38,564 nucleotides of DNA, taken from NCBI GenBank assembly GCA_900768505.1, contig CAAGED010000048.1:1-38564 (forward strand), given 5' to 3'. This stretch comes from Lentisphaeria bacterium (GTDB taxonomy: Bacteria; Verrucomicrobiota; Lentisphaeria; Victivallales; Victivallaceae). The translations under genes and the position numbers were made by a program. Under the pieces are notes generated by a model. The model saw only the letters and a program-made list of their open reading frames with translations. It searched no databases and was not told the origin of the DNA. Shown piece after piece: positions 16,554 through 24,808 of this stretch; position 1 is the stretch's first letter; every line of letters begins with the position of its first letter.

Positions 16554-17762
16554 ATGAAGATTGTTGTAATCAATTCTGTTGTGCGTGGCAGTACCGGCCA
16601 TATAATGCTCAATATCGCTAAGCTTTTGAGGCAAGGCGGCAACGAAGTGTATACTTTTTCTGGCGCCGGGAAGTCAAGTTCAGAGTTTGGGCACGCATAC
16701 TTTGGCTTTCAATTTGAAAATTTATGGCATAGATTTATAAGTGTTTATTCTGGAATCAGCGGGGTTGGTTCAACAATTGGTACTTGGTTTTTGCTGAAGA
16801 AAATCAGCAAAATAAAGCCGGATATTATTCATTTGCATAATTTGCACGGATGGTTTATAAATTTGCCAATGTTGTTTGACTATATTAAGAAAAATAACAT
16901 TGCGGTTGTCTGGACATTACACGATTGTTGGAGCTTTACGGGTCAATGTTCCCATTTCATTATGGAAAAGTGTGAGAAATGGCGTACTGGTTGCTTCAAA
17001 TGCCCAAGATATAAAATATATCCTTATACCTATGTTGATCGAACTGAAAAAATGTACCAACTAAAACAACAATGGTTTAAAGGAGTAAAAAATATGACAT
17101 TAATTGCTCCATCTGCTTGGTTGGCAAATTTGGTTAAACAATCTTTTTTGAGAGAATATCCGGTAAAAGTCATTCCAAATGGAATTGACTTGTCCATATT
17201 TCGACCCTGTTCCAGCGATTTTAGGATGCGTTACAATTGTACGGATAAAAAAATCTTGTTGGGAGTGGCTTCTCCGTGGGGATATCGCAAGGGGTTAGAT
17301 GTTTTTTGTGACCTTGCAATGCGGTTGGATAAAGAAAAATATCAAGTTGTACTGGTAGGTACAGATAGTAAGGTTGACAAGTCTCTGCCGGACAATGTTA
17401 TTTCGATTCATCGCACTCAAAATCAGCATGAATTAGCTCAAATATATACAGCGGCAGATTTGTTTATAAATGCTTCGCGGGAGGAAAATTATCCAACTGT
17501 AAATATGGAGTCTCTTGCTTGCGGTACTCCGGTATTAACATTTGACACCGGCGGTAGTTCAGAAATTATTGACGCAAATTGCGGCAGTGTGGTCGCTTAC
17601 GGGGATAAAGACGCTTTATTTAATGAGGCAAAACGGATTTTGCTTGGCAATTTGTACTCGCATGAGGCTTGTTTAAGACGTGCTAAGATGTTTGATCAAG
17701 ATTCCAGGATTGATCTGTATCGTACTTTGTATCAAAAATATACATCATTAGGTAAGGAATAA
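16554..17762 (+). CDS. Glycosyltransferase family 4 (WcaC-like)
   Basis: A 402-aa GT-B enzyme. The N-terminal half carries GSTGHIMLNIAKLL, DIIHLHNLHGWFINL and the Cys-bearing WTLHDCWSFTGQCSHF followed by CFKCP, a pattern seen in colanic acid WcaC-type and related transferases. The donor half contains LLGVASPWGYRKGLD and the conserved SREENYPTVNMESLACGTPV with its E-x7-E-like acidic pair. It starts five bases after the preceding stop and has little Shine-Dalgarno, which suggests translational coupling. The linkage formed is unknown. Confidence 0.9.
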   Translation: MKIVVINSVVRGSTGHIMLNIAKLLRQGGNEVYTFSGAGKSSSEFGHAYFGFQFENLWHRFISVYSGISGVGSTIGTWFLLKKISKIKPDIIHLHNLHGWFINLPMLFDYIKKNNIAVVWTLHDCWSFTGQCSHFIMEKCEKWRTGCFKCPRYKIYPYTYVDRTEKMYQLKQQWFKGVKNMTLIAPSAWLANLVKQSFLREYPVKVIPNGIDLSIFRPCSSDFRMRYNCTDKKILLGVASPWGYRKGLDVFCDLAMRLDKEKYQVVLVGTDSKVDKSLPDNVISIHRTQNQHELAQIYTAADLFINASREENYPTVNMESLACGTPVLTFDTGGSSEIIDANCGSVVAYGDKDALFNEAKRILLGNLYSHEACLRRAKMFDQDSRIDLYRTLYQKYTSLGKE

Positions 17763-17770
17763 TTTCAGCA

Positions 17771-18868
17771 ATGTTAACATATCTTACATATATATTTTCA
17801 CCTTTAATTGTGGCTTCGTTTTTTTGCTTGGTCGGTAAATCGTCCATAAATCTTAATGAATTGAATAAGAAACGCTATCTGTGGGTCGTTGGCTGTGTCA
17901 TGGCTTTGTTTATTGGACTTAGGCATTACAGCAATGGCTCCGGGGATTCGGGTTTTTATTACCAAAACTGGATAATGTTGTCGCAGATTCCTGTTAAAGA
18001 GTTATTTGATGTTGCTGCAAACATTGACATGGAAGATGGATATTTATATACCGTCTGGCTGCTTTCTCATATTTTTATAGAACCACAATTTGTTTTCATT
18101 TTATCGGGTATATTTTTTGCTGCAACCATTTGCGTCTTTGTCAAGCGCAATTGCACAAATGTGATTTTAGGATTATTGGTTTTTAATTGTCTGGGCGAGT
18201 TTAATTTTATTGTTCAGGGCTTAAGGCAGGGAATTGCGATGTGCATATGCCTTTGGGCATTGGAAAAATGTAAAAAAAGACAGTTTTGGCGTTTTTTATT
18301 ACTAATTGTTGTTGCAGTGTCTTTTCATGCCAGTGCGGTGGTTTTTTTACCAATGTATTTTATTGGTAGATTTAAATTTAACCTTAAATATGTGGTGTTG
18401 TTTATTGCTGGTTGTATTGTTGCCATATTTTCGTTGCAACAGCTTTTTACAGTAGTTAATTTTTTGATTAATGATAGTTATGAAATTGGTCGGGGAATGG
18501 ATGATGGATCCGGTTCGATAACGATTTTTATACACTTGTCGATTGTGTTGATGGGGCTATTATTTTATGATAAAAACAATGAATTGCCGCAAAATAAAAA
18601 TTACGCACTATTTTTTTATATGACTTGTATAGCGCTGATTTCATTCACTATGCGAAATGTTGTTTCCGGCATTGCCGAACGAATCAGTTTTTATTTTGCC
18701 TTTGGCGAAATGATATTGATTCCCGGGGCTGTCAGTTGTTTGCATGATGAAAAAGTAAAAATTTTATTAACAATAATAATTGTCTTATTGTGTATGGGAG
18801 TGGCTTTTCACAAGGCATCCTATACGATTTTAATTCCATACAATTTTTGTTGGGAAAATGTAAATTAG
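17771..18868 (+). CDS. EpsG family membrane protein (probable Wzy-type polymerase)
   Basis: Polytopic inner-membrane protein of 365 aa with about ten hydrophobic segments. The pattern ALFIGLRHYSNGSGDSGFYY near residue 50 matches the EpsG/Wzy-like motif GLR-x(n)-D-x2-Y, and FIVQGLRQGIA lies where EpsG proteins have their second Arg-rich loop. The expected role is to join lipid-linked repeat units on the periplasmic side. It is the only polymerase candidate in the operon and works with the flippase at 25952. Such proteins are very divergent, so the family call is better supported than the reaction. Confidence 0.82.
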   Translation: MLTYLTYIFSPLIVASFFCLVGKSSINLNELNKKRYLWVVGCVMALFIGLRHYSNGSGDSGFYYQNWIMLSQIPVKELFDVAANIDMEDGYLYTVWLLSHIFIEPQFVFILSGIFFAATICVFVKRNCTNVILGLLVFNCLGEFNFIVQGLRQGIAMCICLWALEKCKKRQFWRFLLLIVVAVSFHASAVVFLPMYFIGRFKFNLKYVVLFIAGCIVAIFSLQQLFTVVNFLINDSYEIGRGMDDGSGSITIFIHLSIVLMGLLFYDKNNELPQNKNYALFFYMTCIALISFTMRNVVSGIAERISFYFAFGEMILIPGAVSCLHDEKVKILLTIIIVLLCMGVAFHKASYTILIPYNFCWENVN

Positions 18869-18884
18869 TTTAAGGAGAATTTAA

Positions 18885-20015
18885 ATGTTAAAATCATTGA
18901 AAATACGGATAAGAAATAATCGTTTTTTGGCGCTTCCGTTGACGGCAGTTTATAGATTTTTTAAAAAAATATTTATATTGCCAAGAGAATTCCGCCTATA
19001 TAGGCTTACAAAGATCTCTATCGAAAATTTACCAGCTGGGCCCAAAATATTTTATATTGGAGTGCCTGCTCATTCAAATTTGGGTGATTTGGCTCAGGGG
19101 GTATGTATCAGAAGATGGATAAAAAAACATTATCCTGAACGAAAATTAATTGAAATTGAAACAAATGCGTTGGTAAATACCAGATTCAGTTTGCTGAAAA
19201 AGCTTAAATCGGTATATAATGATGGTGACTTTATTGTCTTTCAAAGTGGATATACAACTACCGATTTGGGGGGATTTGCCGATGAGATGCATTGTCAGAT
19301 TATAAAGACACTTCCTCAGGCAAAGATTTTGATGATGCCGCAAACTATTTTTTTTGAGAGTGAAAAACGTAAATTGCGTACATCGCAAATTTATAATAGT
19401 AATACTAATATGCTTTTTTTAGCAAGAGATAAAGTTTCTTACAAAATGGCGTTGTCAATGTTTCCGGATTTGAGCGTAAAACTTTATCCGGATATCGTTA
19501 CAACGCTGATTGGAACATGTAGTTATAACAATAAGCGTGATGGAATTTTGTTTTGCTGCCGGGATGATAGCGAAAAATTCTATAGTGATGAAGAGATTGC
19601 CGTCTTGATGAATAAATGTAAAAAATACGCGAATATAAAACGAACCGACACAACAAAATCTGTCAATTGTAGAGATATTATTGCCAATGCGGCGGATTAT
19701 ATTTTTGCCGAGATAGAGAGTTTTTCGCACTACAAGGTTATAATTACTGATCGTTATCACGGTACTATTTTTTCATTAATCGCCGGCACACCGGTAATCA
19801 TTATCAAAACAACTGACCATAAAGTTACAACTGGAGCTGAGTGGTTTAAGGGAATCTATGACGATTATGTTTTCCTTGCCGACTCCTTGGAGGAGGCCGC
19901 AGTTCTTGCTGATAAACTTTATCATCGCGAGTGTGACAACAAGCTGACACCTTATTTTGAGTCAGAGTATTATGATAAATTACCGGATATCTTCAATAAT
20001 AATAACAGTAAATAA
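18885..20015 (+). CDS. Polysaccharide pyruvyl transferase family protein (copy 2)
   Basis: A 376-aa member of the same broad family as the proteins at 13131 and 23729 but of a different subgroup (EpsO/EpsI-like). It starts with a basic, partly hydrophobic N terminus, then FYIGVPAHSNLGDLAQG, FIVFQSGYTTTDLGG and the late ITDRYHGTIFSLIAGTPV, in which the DRxHG segment is the family's best-conserved site. A good AAGGAG Shine-Dalgarno precedes the ATG. The neighbouring MenD-like gene may act in the same modification. Actual pyruvylation is inferred only from the family. Confidence 0.86.
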   Translation: MLKSLKIRIRNNRFLALPLTAVYRFFKKIFILPREFRLYRLTKISIENLPAGPKIFYIGVPAHSNLGDLAQGVCIRRWIKKHYPERKLIEIETNALVNTRFSLLKKLKSVYNDGDFIVFQSGYTTTDLGGFADEMHCQIIKTLPQAKILMMPQTIFFESEKRKLRTSQIYNSNTNMLFLARDKVSYKMALSMFPDLSVKLYPDIVTTLIGTCSYNNKRDGILFCCRDDSEKFYSDEEIAVLMNKCKKYANIKRTDTTKSVNCRDIIANAADYIFAEIESFSHYKVIITDRYHGTIFSLIAGTPVIIIKTTDHKVTTGAEWFKGIYDDYVFLADSLEEAAVLADKLYHRECDNKLTPYFESEYYDKLPDIFNNNNSK

Positions 20016-20033
20016 ATATTGGGGGAGTATAAG

Positions 20034-21800
20034 ATGAATTCCAGTTTTAGAAGTATACAGATATTGATTGATCTATTGAAACAGAATGGTATAAAAGATA
20101 TTGTTTTGTCCCCCGGCGGCAGTGATATTCCATTGATTCATTCAGTGGAAACAGATAAATTTTTTAAATGCTATTCGGTGGTTGATGAGCGCAGCGCCGC
20201 TTACTTTGCGATGGGGGTTGCCCAACAGAAATGCCGTCCAGTAGCCTGTATTTGTACCTCTGGCACAGCAGTTTGCAACTATTTGCCCGGCATCACCGAG
20301 GCATTTTACCAGAATGCGCCGGTGCTGGCGATTACGGCAGACAAAAATCCTTATTATCAGGGGCAATTGGAGATTCAAAAAATAGAACAGTCAAATATTT
20401 TTAACGGAGTTATTCGAAAGAGCGTAGAATTGCCAATCGTTGATTCCTCCGAAGATGAATGGCTTTGCAACCGCCTGGTCAATGAAGCACTTATTGCATT
20501 GACTCATCGGGGAACCGGGCCGGTGCACATTAATATTCCGGTGGTGGGAAGAACTGATTTGTATGATGAACAGGTGTTGCCGGAAGAACGACGCATCAGA
20601 GTTGTTGATAGCAGCAATGAGGAGAGCATCTGGGCATCATATGCGGCAAAACTTGCAACTGCCGGACGCATAATGTTCGTAGTGGGGCAAAATGTGAATT
20701 TTGGCGTTAAGAGTGTTGAGTGCCTGAACAAAATATTTGCAAAATGCAATTGCATTTTTGCGGTTGAACATTTATCCAATTTAAGTTGTAATGGTTGTGT
20801 GCATACCTATCCAATTACAGAGATTAATGGCAACAGTACACTGGAAAAACTTAAGCCGGATTTGGTCATATCAATCGGGAACAATCTGTCTGCATATAAT
20901 TTGCGGCCATTTTTACGTCGTCATTATAAAACAATTGAGAATTGGCTGGTCAGTCCAGCTGGAGAAATCAGGGATGCGTATAAATGTTTGACTACTGTGT
21001 TTGAAGCAGATGTAGAGGGGTTTCTGGAGAAAATAGCCGCACTTATGCCGCAGGATAGTCAGAATAGCGGTAGTTATAAAAAAAATTGGGAAGAAGAATT
21101 AAGTCAGGTAAAAATTAAAGATTTCAAGTTTTCCAATATGTATGCGGCAAGTAAGATAGCGCCGATAATTCCCAAAAATTCAGTGTTGCACCTGGCTATT
21201 TTGAATAGTACACGTATAATGCAGTTTTATAAATTGGCCGATGGAGTTCGCACCTACAGCAATGTCGGCGCGTTGGGAATCGACGGTTGTATGTCAACCT
21301 TTGCCGGTCAGGCAGCATCAACGTCCGAGTTGGCTTTTTTGGTGATTGGCGACTTAAGTTTCTTCTACGATATGAATGCCGCAGGTTTGCGCAGTATTGG
21401 ACCCAATGTGCGAATTATTCTACTCAATAATGGCGGCGGATCTGAATTCCATTTTTTCATGGGTAAGGATAAGATACCGACCATCAATGATTACATTTGC
21501 GCGGAGCATGGCAATGTAGCGGCGGGTTGGATAACGTCACTTGGATATGATTATTATTCGGCGTCAACAGCAGAGGAATTGGATGCGGTTATTGGGAAAT
21601 TTGGCGAGAAATCCGATCGCCCGATGTTTTTGGAAATTTTGACCGAAATGGAAGACGATGCTCAAATAACAAAAGATTTTTATAAAGACAACGTTAAGGA
21701 TATTCCGAAATCTCTTGCCAAAAATATTGCAAGATGTTTATTGAATGGCAATCAGATTGCTAAAGTCAAAAAAATTCTAAAAGTTATCAAGGAACAATAG
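20034..21800 (+). CDS. MenD-like thiamine diphosphate enzyme in a glycan operon
   Basis: A 588-aa ThDP-dependent enzyme most like MenD, the SEPHCHC synthase of menaquinone synthesis. The proton-relay Glu is E52 in VVDERSAAYFAMG. CTSGTAVCNYLPGITEAFYQ and ITADKNP follow MenD order. The ThDP/Mg site is GDLSFFYDMNAAGL with LLNNGGGSEF, close to MenD's GDLSxxxDxN and NNxGGGIF. MenD's N-terminal substrate motif PGSRS reads PGGSD here (27-31), so a conserved Ser-Arg pair is missing. No other men gene is present. It lies between a pyruvyl transferase and an SDR, so a 2-oxoacid-derived carboligation on a keto-sugar is a reasonable guess, unproven. GGGGGAG precedes the ATG. Confidence 0.85.
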   Translation: MNSSFRSIQILIDLLKQNGIKDIVLSPGGSDIPLIHSVETDKFFKCYSVVDERSAAYFAMGVAQQKCRPVACICTSGTAVCNYLPGITEAFYQNAPVLAITADKNPYYQGQLEIQKIEQSNIFNGVIRKSVELPIVDSSEDEWLCNRLVNEALIALTHRGTGPVHINIPVVGRTDLYDEQVLPEERRIRVVDSSNEESIWASYAAKLATAGRIMFVVGQNVNFGVKSVECLNKIFAKCNCIFAVEHLSNLSCNGCVHTYPITEINGNSTLEKLKPDLVISIGNNLSAYNLRPFLRRHYKTIENWLVSPAGEIRDAYKCLTTVFEADVEGFLEKIAALMPQDSQNSGSYKKNWEEELSQVKIKDFKFSNMYAASKIAPIIPKNSVLHLAILNSTRIMQFYKLADGVRTYSNVGALGIDGCMSTFAGQAASTSELAFLVIGDLSFFYDMNAAGLRSIGPNVRIILLNNGGGSEFHFFMGKDKIPTINDYICAEHGNVAAGWITSLGYDYYSASTAEELDAVIGKFGEKSDRPMFLEILTEMEDDAQITKDFYKDNVKDIPKSLAKNIARCLLNGNQIAKVKKILKVIKEQ

Positions 21801-21810
21801 GGCATACACC

Positions 21811-22635
21811 ATGATAAAGGCACTTAAACAATTTATAAGAGATCATTTGTTTATAAAAAAGATAATTCCACTTGAGATTCCGGTTTATACCGGAAAACTT
21901 TTGACCGACAAAATTGCTTTGATAATCGGTGGAAGTGGTGGAATTGGTTTTGCCATTGCGAAGGCTTTTGTTGCCAGTGGAGCAAAGGTAGTAATTACCG
22001 GCACTCATCAGGAAAAGCTTGTTGCAATGTGTAATGAGCTTGGCGATGGGTGTGCAAGATATGTTGTTTCAGACGTGACCAAGGTTGCTGAAATTGACGA
22101 AATGGTGAAGTGTGCGGTTGGAAAGTTCGGGAAAATAGATATTTTAGTTTACAGTGCCGGAGTACATTGCAAGGAACCATTTGGTCGTATTTCTGAAAGC
22201 ACTTGGGATAATGTTCTGGATGTCAATTTGAAGGGAATGTATTTTACGTGTCAGAGTATTGCTGATTATATGATAAAAAATAATATAAAAGGTCATATTT
22301 TGACAATAAGTTCTGCTTCCAGTGCCAAGCCTGGTTGGACACCATACGAAATTTCAAAGCACGGAGCGAAAGCTTTGACTCTTGGTTTTGCGGATAAACT
22401 TATCCAATATGGAATTGTTGTCAATGGCATTGCACCAGGTCCGGTGGCAACAAACATGCTCAATCGGGGGGGGATGGATGATGTCTATTGGCCTGGAAAT
22501 CCAACTGGTAGAATGAGTACTCCGTCAGAGATGGCGAATTGGGCTGTTTTTTTGGTTAGTGACATAGGAAACATGGTTGTTGGAGATACATTTTACATTT
22601 CTGGCGGCTCCGGGACAATTTGTTTAGATAAATAA
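21811..22635 (+). CDS. SDR family oxidoreductase
   Basis: NAD(P)-dependent dehydrogenase/reductase of 274 aa, FabG-like. After a 35-residue lead, the cofactor motif is GGSGGIG (40-46) in place of TGxxxGIG. Then come SAGVHC in the NNAG position and the catalytic residues Y179 and K183 in PYEISK, with the active-site Ser in LTISSASSAK. The C-terminal GIAPGPVATNM and ISGGSGT are usual. The 30-residue extension before the Rossmann fold is basic. It is only 10 bp after the MenD-like gene, so the two probably act in sequence, for example carboligation then reduction of a keto group on a nucleotide sugar. Confidence 0.9.
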   Translation: MIKALKQFIRDHLFIKKIIPLEIPVYTGKLLTDKIALIIGGSGGIGFAIAKAFVASGAKVVITGTHQEKLVAMCNELGDGCARYVVSDVTKVAEIDEMVKCAVGKFGKIDILVYSAGVHCKEPFGRISESTWDNVLDVNLKGMYFTCQSIADYMIKNNIKGHILTISSASSAKPGWTPYEISKHGAKALTLGFADKLIQYGIVVNGIAPGPVATNMLNRGGMDDVYWPGNPTGRMSTPSEMANWAVFLVSDIGNMVVGDTFYISGGSGTICLDK

Positions 22636-22661
22636 TTATTTCAATTCAAAATGGATAAAAA

Positions 22662-23639
22662 ATGAATTATAAGTGTAAGACGCCGATTTTGCTGATTTTT
22701 TTCAATCGTCCAGGCACATTTGAAAAAGTTTTTGAAAAAGTAAAAAAAGTCCAACCGGAAACTTTAATTTTAGCGCAGGATGGACCACGCAATAGTGATG
22801 ATAATGCCAATATTAAGAAATGTCGGGAAATTGCCGAAAAAATTGACTGGCCGTGTTCTGTAATAAAGGATTATTCAGAGGTTAATCTTGGCTGCGGAGT
22901 GAGACCGCAGAGTGCGATAAGTTCTGCGTTGGAAAAATTTGAGCAGGTAATAATTTTGGAAGATGACTGTATTCCGTCAGACTCTTTCTTCCCATACTGT
23001 GAAGAGTTATTGGAGCGTTATAAAGATGATGAACGAATTGCATATATAAGTGGCTTAAATCACTTTGAGTCCTGGGATTGTGGCGAATCAGACTATTTCT
23101 TTACCAAAGCTGGTTCAATTGGAGCGTGGGGAACCTGGAGGCGCGCCTGGAGTAGATATTACGATTATTATGCCAATTTGATCCATGACCCGTACATAGT
23201 AAAATTATATGCTCAACAAGTGGGCGTTCCACATGTATTTGAAAAACGTCTATCTTCGTTGTTGCGTGCCAATGCAGCTGAAACAAATGGTGATAAATTG
23301 TCTTATTGGGATGCTCAATGGGGATTTGCGCAGTATATTCAAAATATGTTGGTAATTGTACCTAAAGTAAATTTAATTCATAATGTTGGTGGTGGTGCGG
23401 AGTCTACTCATGCAACAACTCTGAAAGAAACAAAATATATAAAATATAAAAATATGTTGTACATGCCGACTTATGAACTGAATTTCCCATTGCATCATCC
23501 AAAATTTTGTGCGTGTGATTTTGAGTATCATTATTTAGTCTACAAATGTTTTGGAGAGCGTTTGTGGAAGAGGATGATAAAATTTTTCTTAAAAAAAACA
23601 AAAATATATCATTTTTTTAGCAAGATGACAAATAAATAA
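22662..23639 (+). CDS. Putative glycosyltransferase (GT-A, GT2/GNT-I-like)
   Basis: A 325-aa protein that begins TPILLIFFNRPGTFEKVFEK, contains ILAQDGPRN and the acidic metal site VIILEDDCIPS at about residues 103-113, then GSIGAWGTWRRAWSRYYDYY. This layout is common in glycan clusters and is usually annotated as a glycosyltransferase related to GT2 and GNT-I. Donor and acceptor are unknown. The C terminus is basic. An A+T-rich gap of 89 bp separates it from the next gene, the widest gap inside the operon. Confidence 0.82.
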   Translation: MNYKCKTPILLIFFNRPGTFEKVFEKVKKVQPETLILAQDGPRNSDDNANIKKCREIAEKIDWPCSVIKDYSEVNLGCGVRPQSAISSALEKFEQVIILEDDCIPSDSFFPYCEELLERYKDDERIAYISGLNHFESWDCGESDYFFTKAGSIGAWGTWRRAWSRYYDYYANLIHDPYIVKLYAQQVGVPHVFEKRLSSLLRANAAETNGDKLSYWDAQWGFAQYIQNMLVIVPKVNLIHNVGGGAESTHATTLKETKYIKYKNMLYMPTYELNFPLHHPKFCACDFEYHYLVYKCFGERLWKRMIKFFLKKTKIYHFFSKMTNK

Positions 23640-23728
23640 AAAATATTTAATATTACAGTAGAAATTAAAACGTTCTATATCCTGCATTTCAATGCTTTTT
23701 TTAACAATAAATATTGGTTTTAACATTT

Positions 23729-24808
23729 ATGAAAAAAAATAAGATTATATGTATTACAACATTTTGCGAATGGACGAGTTATGGTTCAATTATGCAGGCT
23801 ATCGGGTTGAAAAAAACCTTGAAATCAATCGGGTTTGATAGTTTTATTGCCAGAAGCAAAGCGGCATTGCCGTCAAATATTGATTTTTCGTTTAGAATAA
23901 CTCTTAATCCCAAATTATTAATAAAAAATATACTTAATTTGTTTTTGTTCAAACATACCCGAAAAAGGTATTTTTCATGCAATAAGTTTATCCGAGATAA
24001 TGTCGATTGCATTTATTACAATGAATATGAGGTGTTGAAGCGTCATGTTCCTGAAGCGGATTTTTATCTTACCGGCAGCGATCAGGTATGGAATCCTGCT
24101 TTATGCAGTCCAACCTTTTTTTTGGATTTTGTAAAAGACAGGGAGAGACTCTCCTATGCCGCCAGCATGGGGCTGACTGAAGTACCGGCGGCTCAGGATT
24201 CACAGTTCGGCAATTATGTCAGAGGAATGGATGTGATTTCGGTTAGGGAAACTGCAATGGTTAATGTACTTAAAAAGTACACTGATAAACCGATAAATGT
24301 TCATATTGATCCAACTTTTTTACTTGATACAAATCAATGGCGTGAGTATGAAGAAGAATACCCAGTCAAGAAACCCTATATCTTGGTATATGCCTTATTC
24401 TGGAATAAGAAATTTAATCGGGAATTAAAAGAACTTAAACGCAAAAGCGGTTTTGATATCATTGCGTTGTGTGCTGACATATCAAGTGTGTGGGCAAATA
24501 AGAAAATTTACGATGCCTCCCCGGGGGAATTTCTCTGGTTGATTGATAACGCGGAGGCGGTTGTGTCCTCATCTTTTCATGGAGTGGCATTTGCTTTGAA
24601 TTTTAACAAAAAATTTGCTGCAGTTATAAATCCGGCTTCACCATCAAGAATTGCCGATTTATTAAAAAAGTTGCATGCGCCGGTTCAGGGCATCGCAGAT
24701 GTTCTTGATTTTGACATTTCAAAATACAAATTGATTAATAGACAAATAAATGTGGAACGTGAGCAGTCTGTGAGTTATTTGAAGGAGATTTTACATGTTG
24801 AAAAATAA
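23729..24808 (+). CDS. Polysaccharide pyruvyl transferase family protein (copy 3)
   Basis: A 359-aa paralogue of the protein at 13131. It shares the N-terminal pattern (TTFCEWTSYGSIMQAIGL), the signature LTGSDQVWNP, a YAASMGL strand and the late VSSSFHGVAFAL. The start at the ATG at 23729 gives MKKNKIICIT; a TTG at 23714 is possible but unlikely. Neither has a clear Shine-Dalgarno. The 3' end overlaps the following iron-sulfur gene by 14 bp, tight coupling that repeats the gene order seen at 13131-15540. The reaction is inferred from the family. Confidence 0.86.
   Translation: MKKNKIICITTFCEWTSYGSIMQAIGLKKTLKSIGFDSFIARSKAALPSNIDFSFRITLNPKLLIKNILNLFLFKHTRKRYFSCNKFIRDNVDCIYYNEYEVLKRHVPEADFYLTGSDQVWNPALCSPTFFLDFVKDRERLSYAASMGLTEVPAAQDSQFGNYVRGMDVISVRETAMVNVLKKYTDKPINVHIDPTFLLDTNQWREYEEEYPVKKPYILVYALFWNKKFNRELKELKRKSGFDIIALCADISSVWANKKIYDASPGEFLWLIDNAEAVVSSSFHGVAFALNFNKKFAAVINPASPSRIADLLKKLHAPVQGIADVLDFDISKYKLINRQINVEREQSVSYLKEILHVEK

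Noticed and set aside
20034..21800. Menaquinone biosynthesis as the role of the MenD-like gene
   Set aside because: It sits in a glycan operon with no other men gene, and the PGSRS motif is changed. It is not fully excluded, so the family name is kept.
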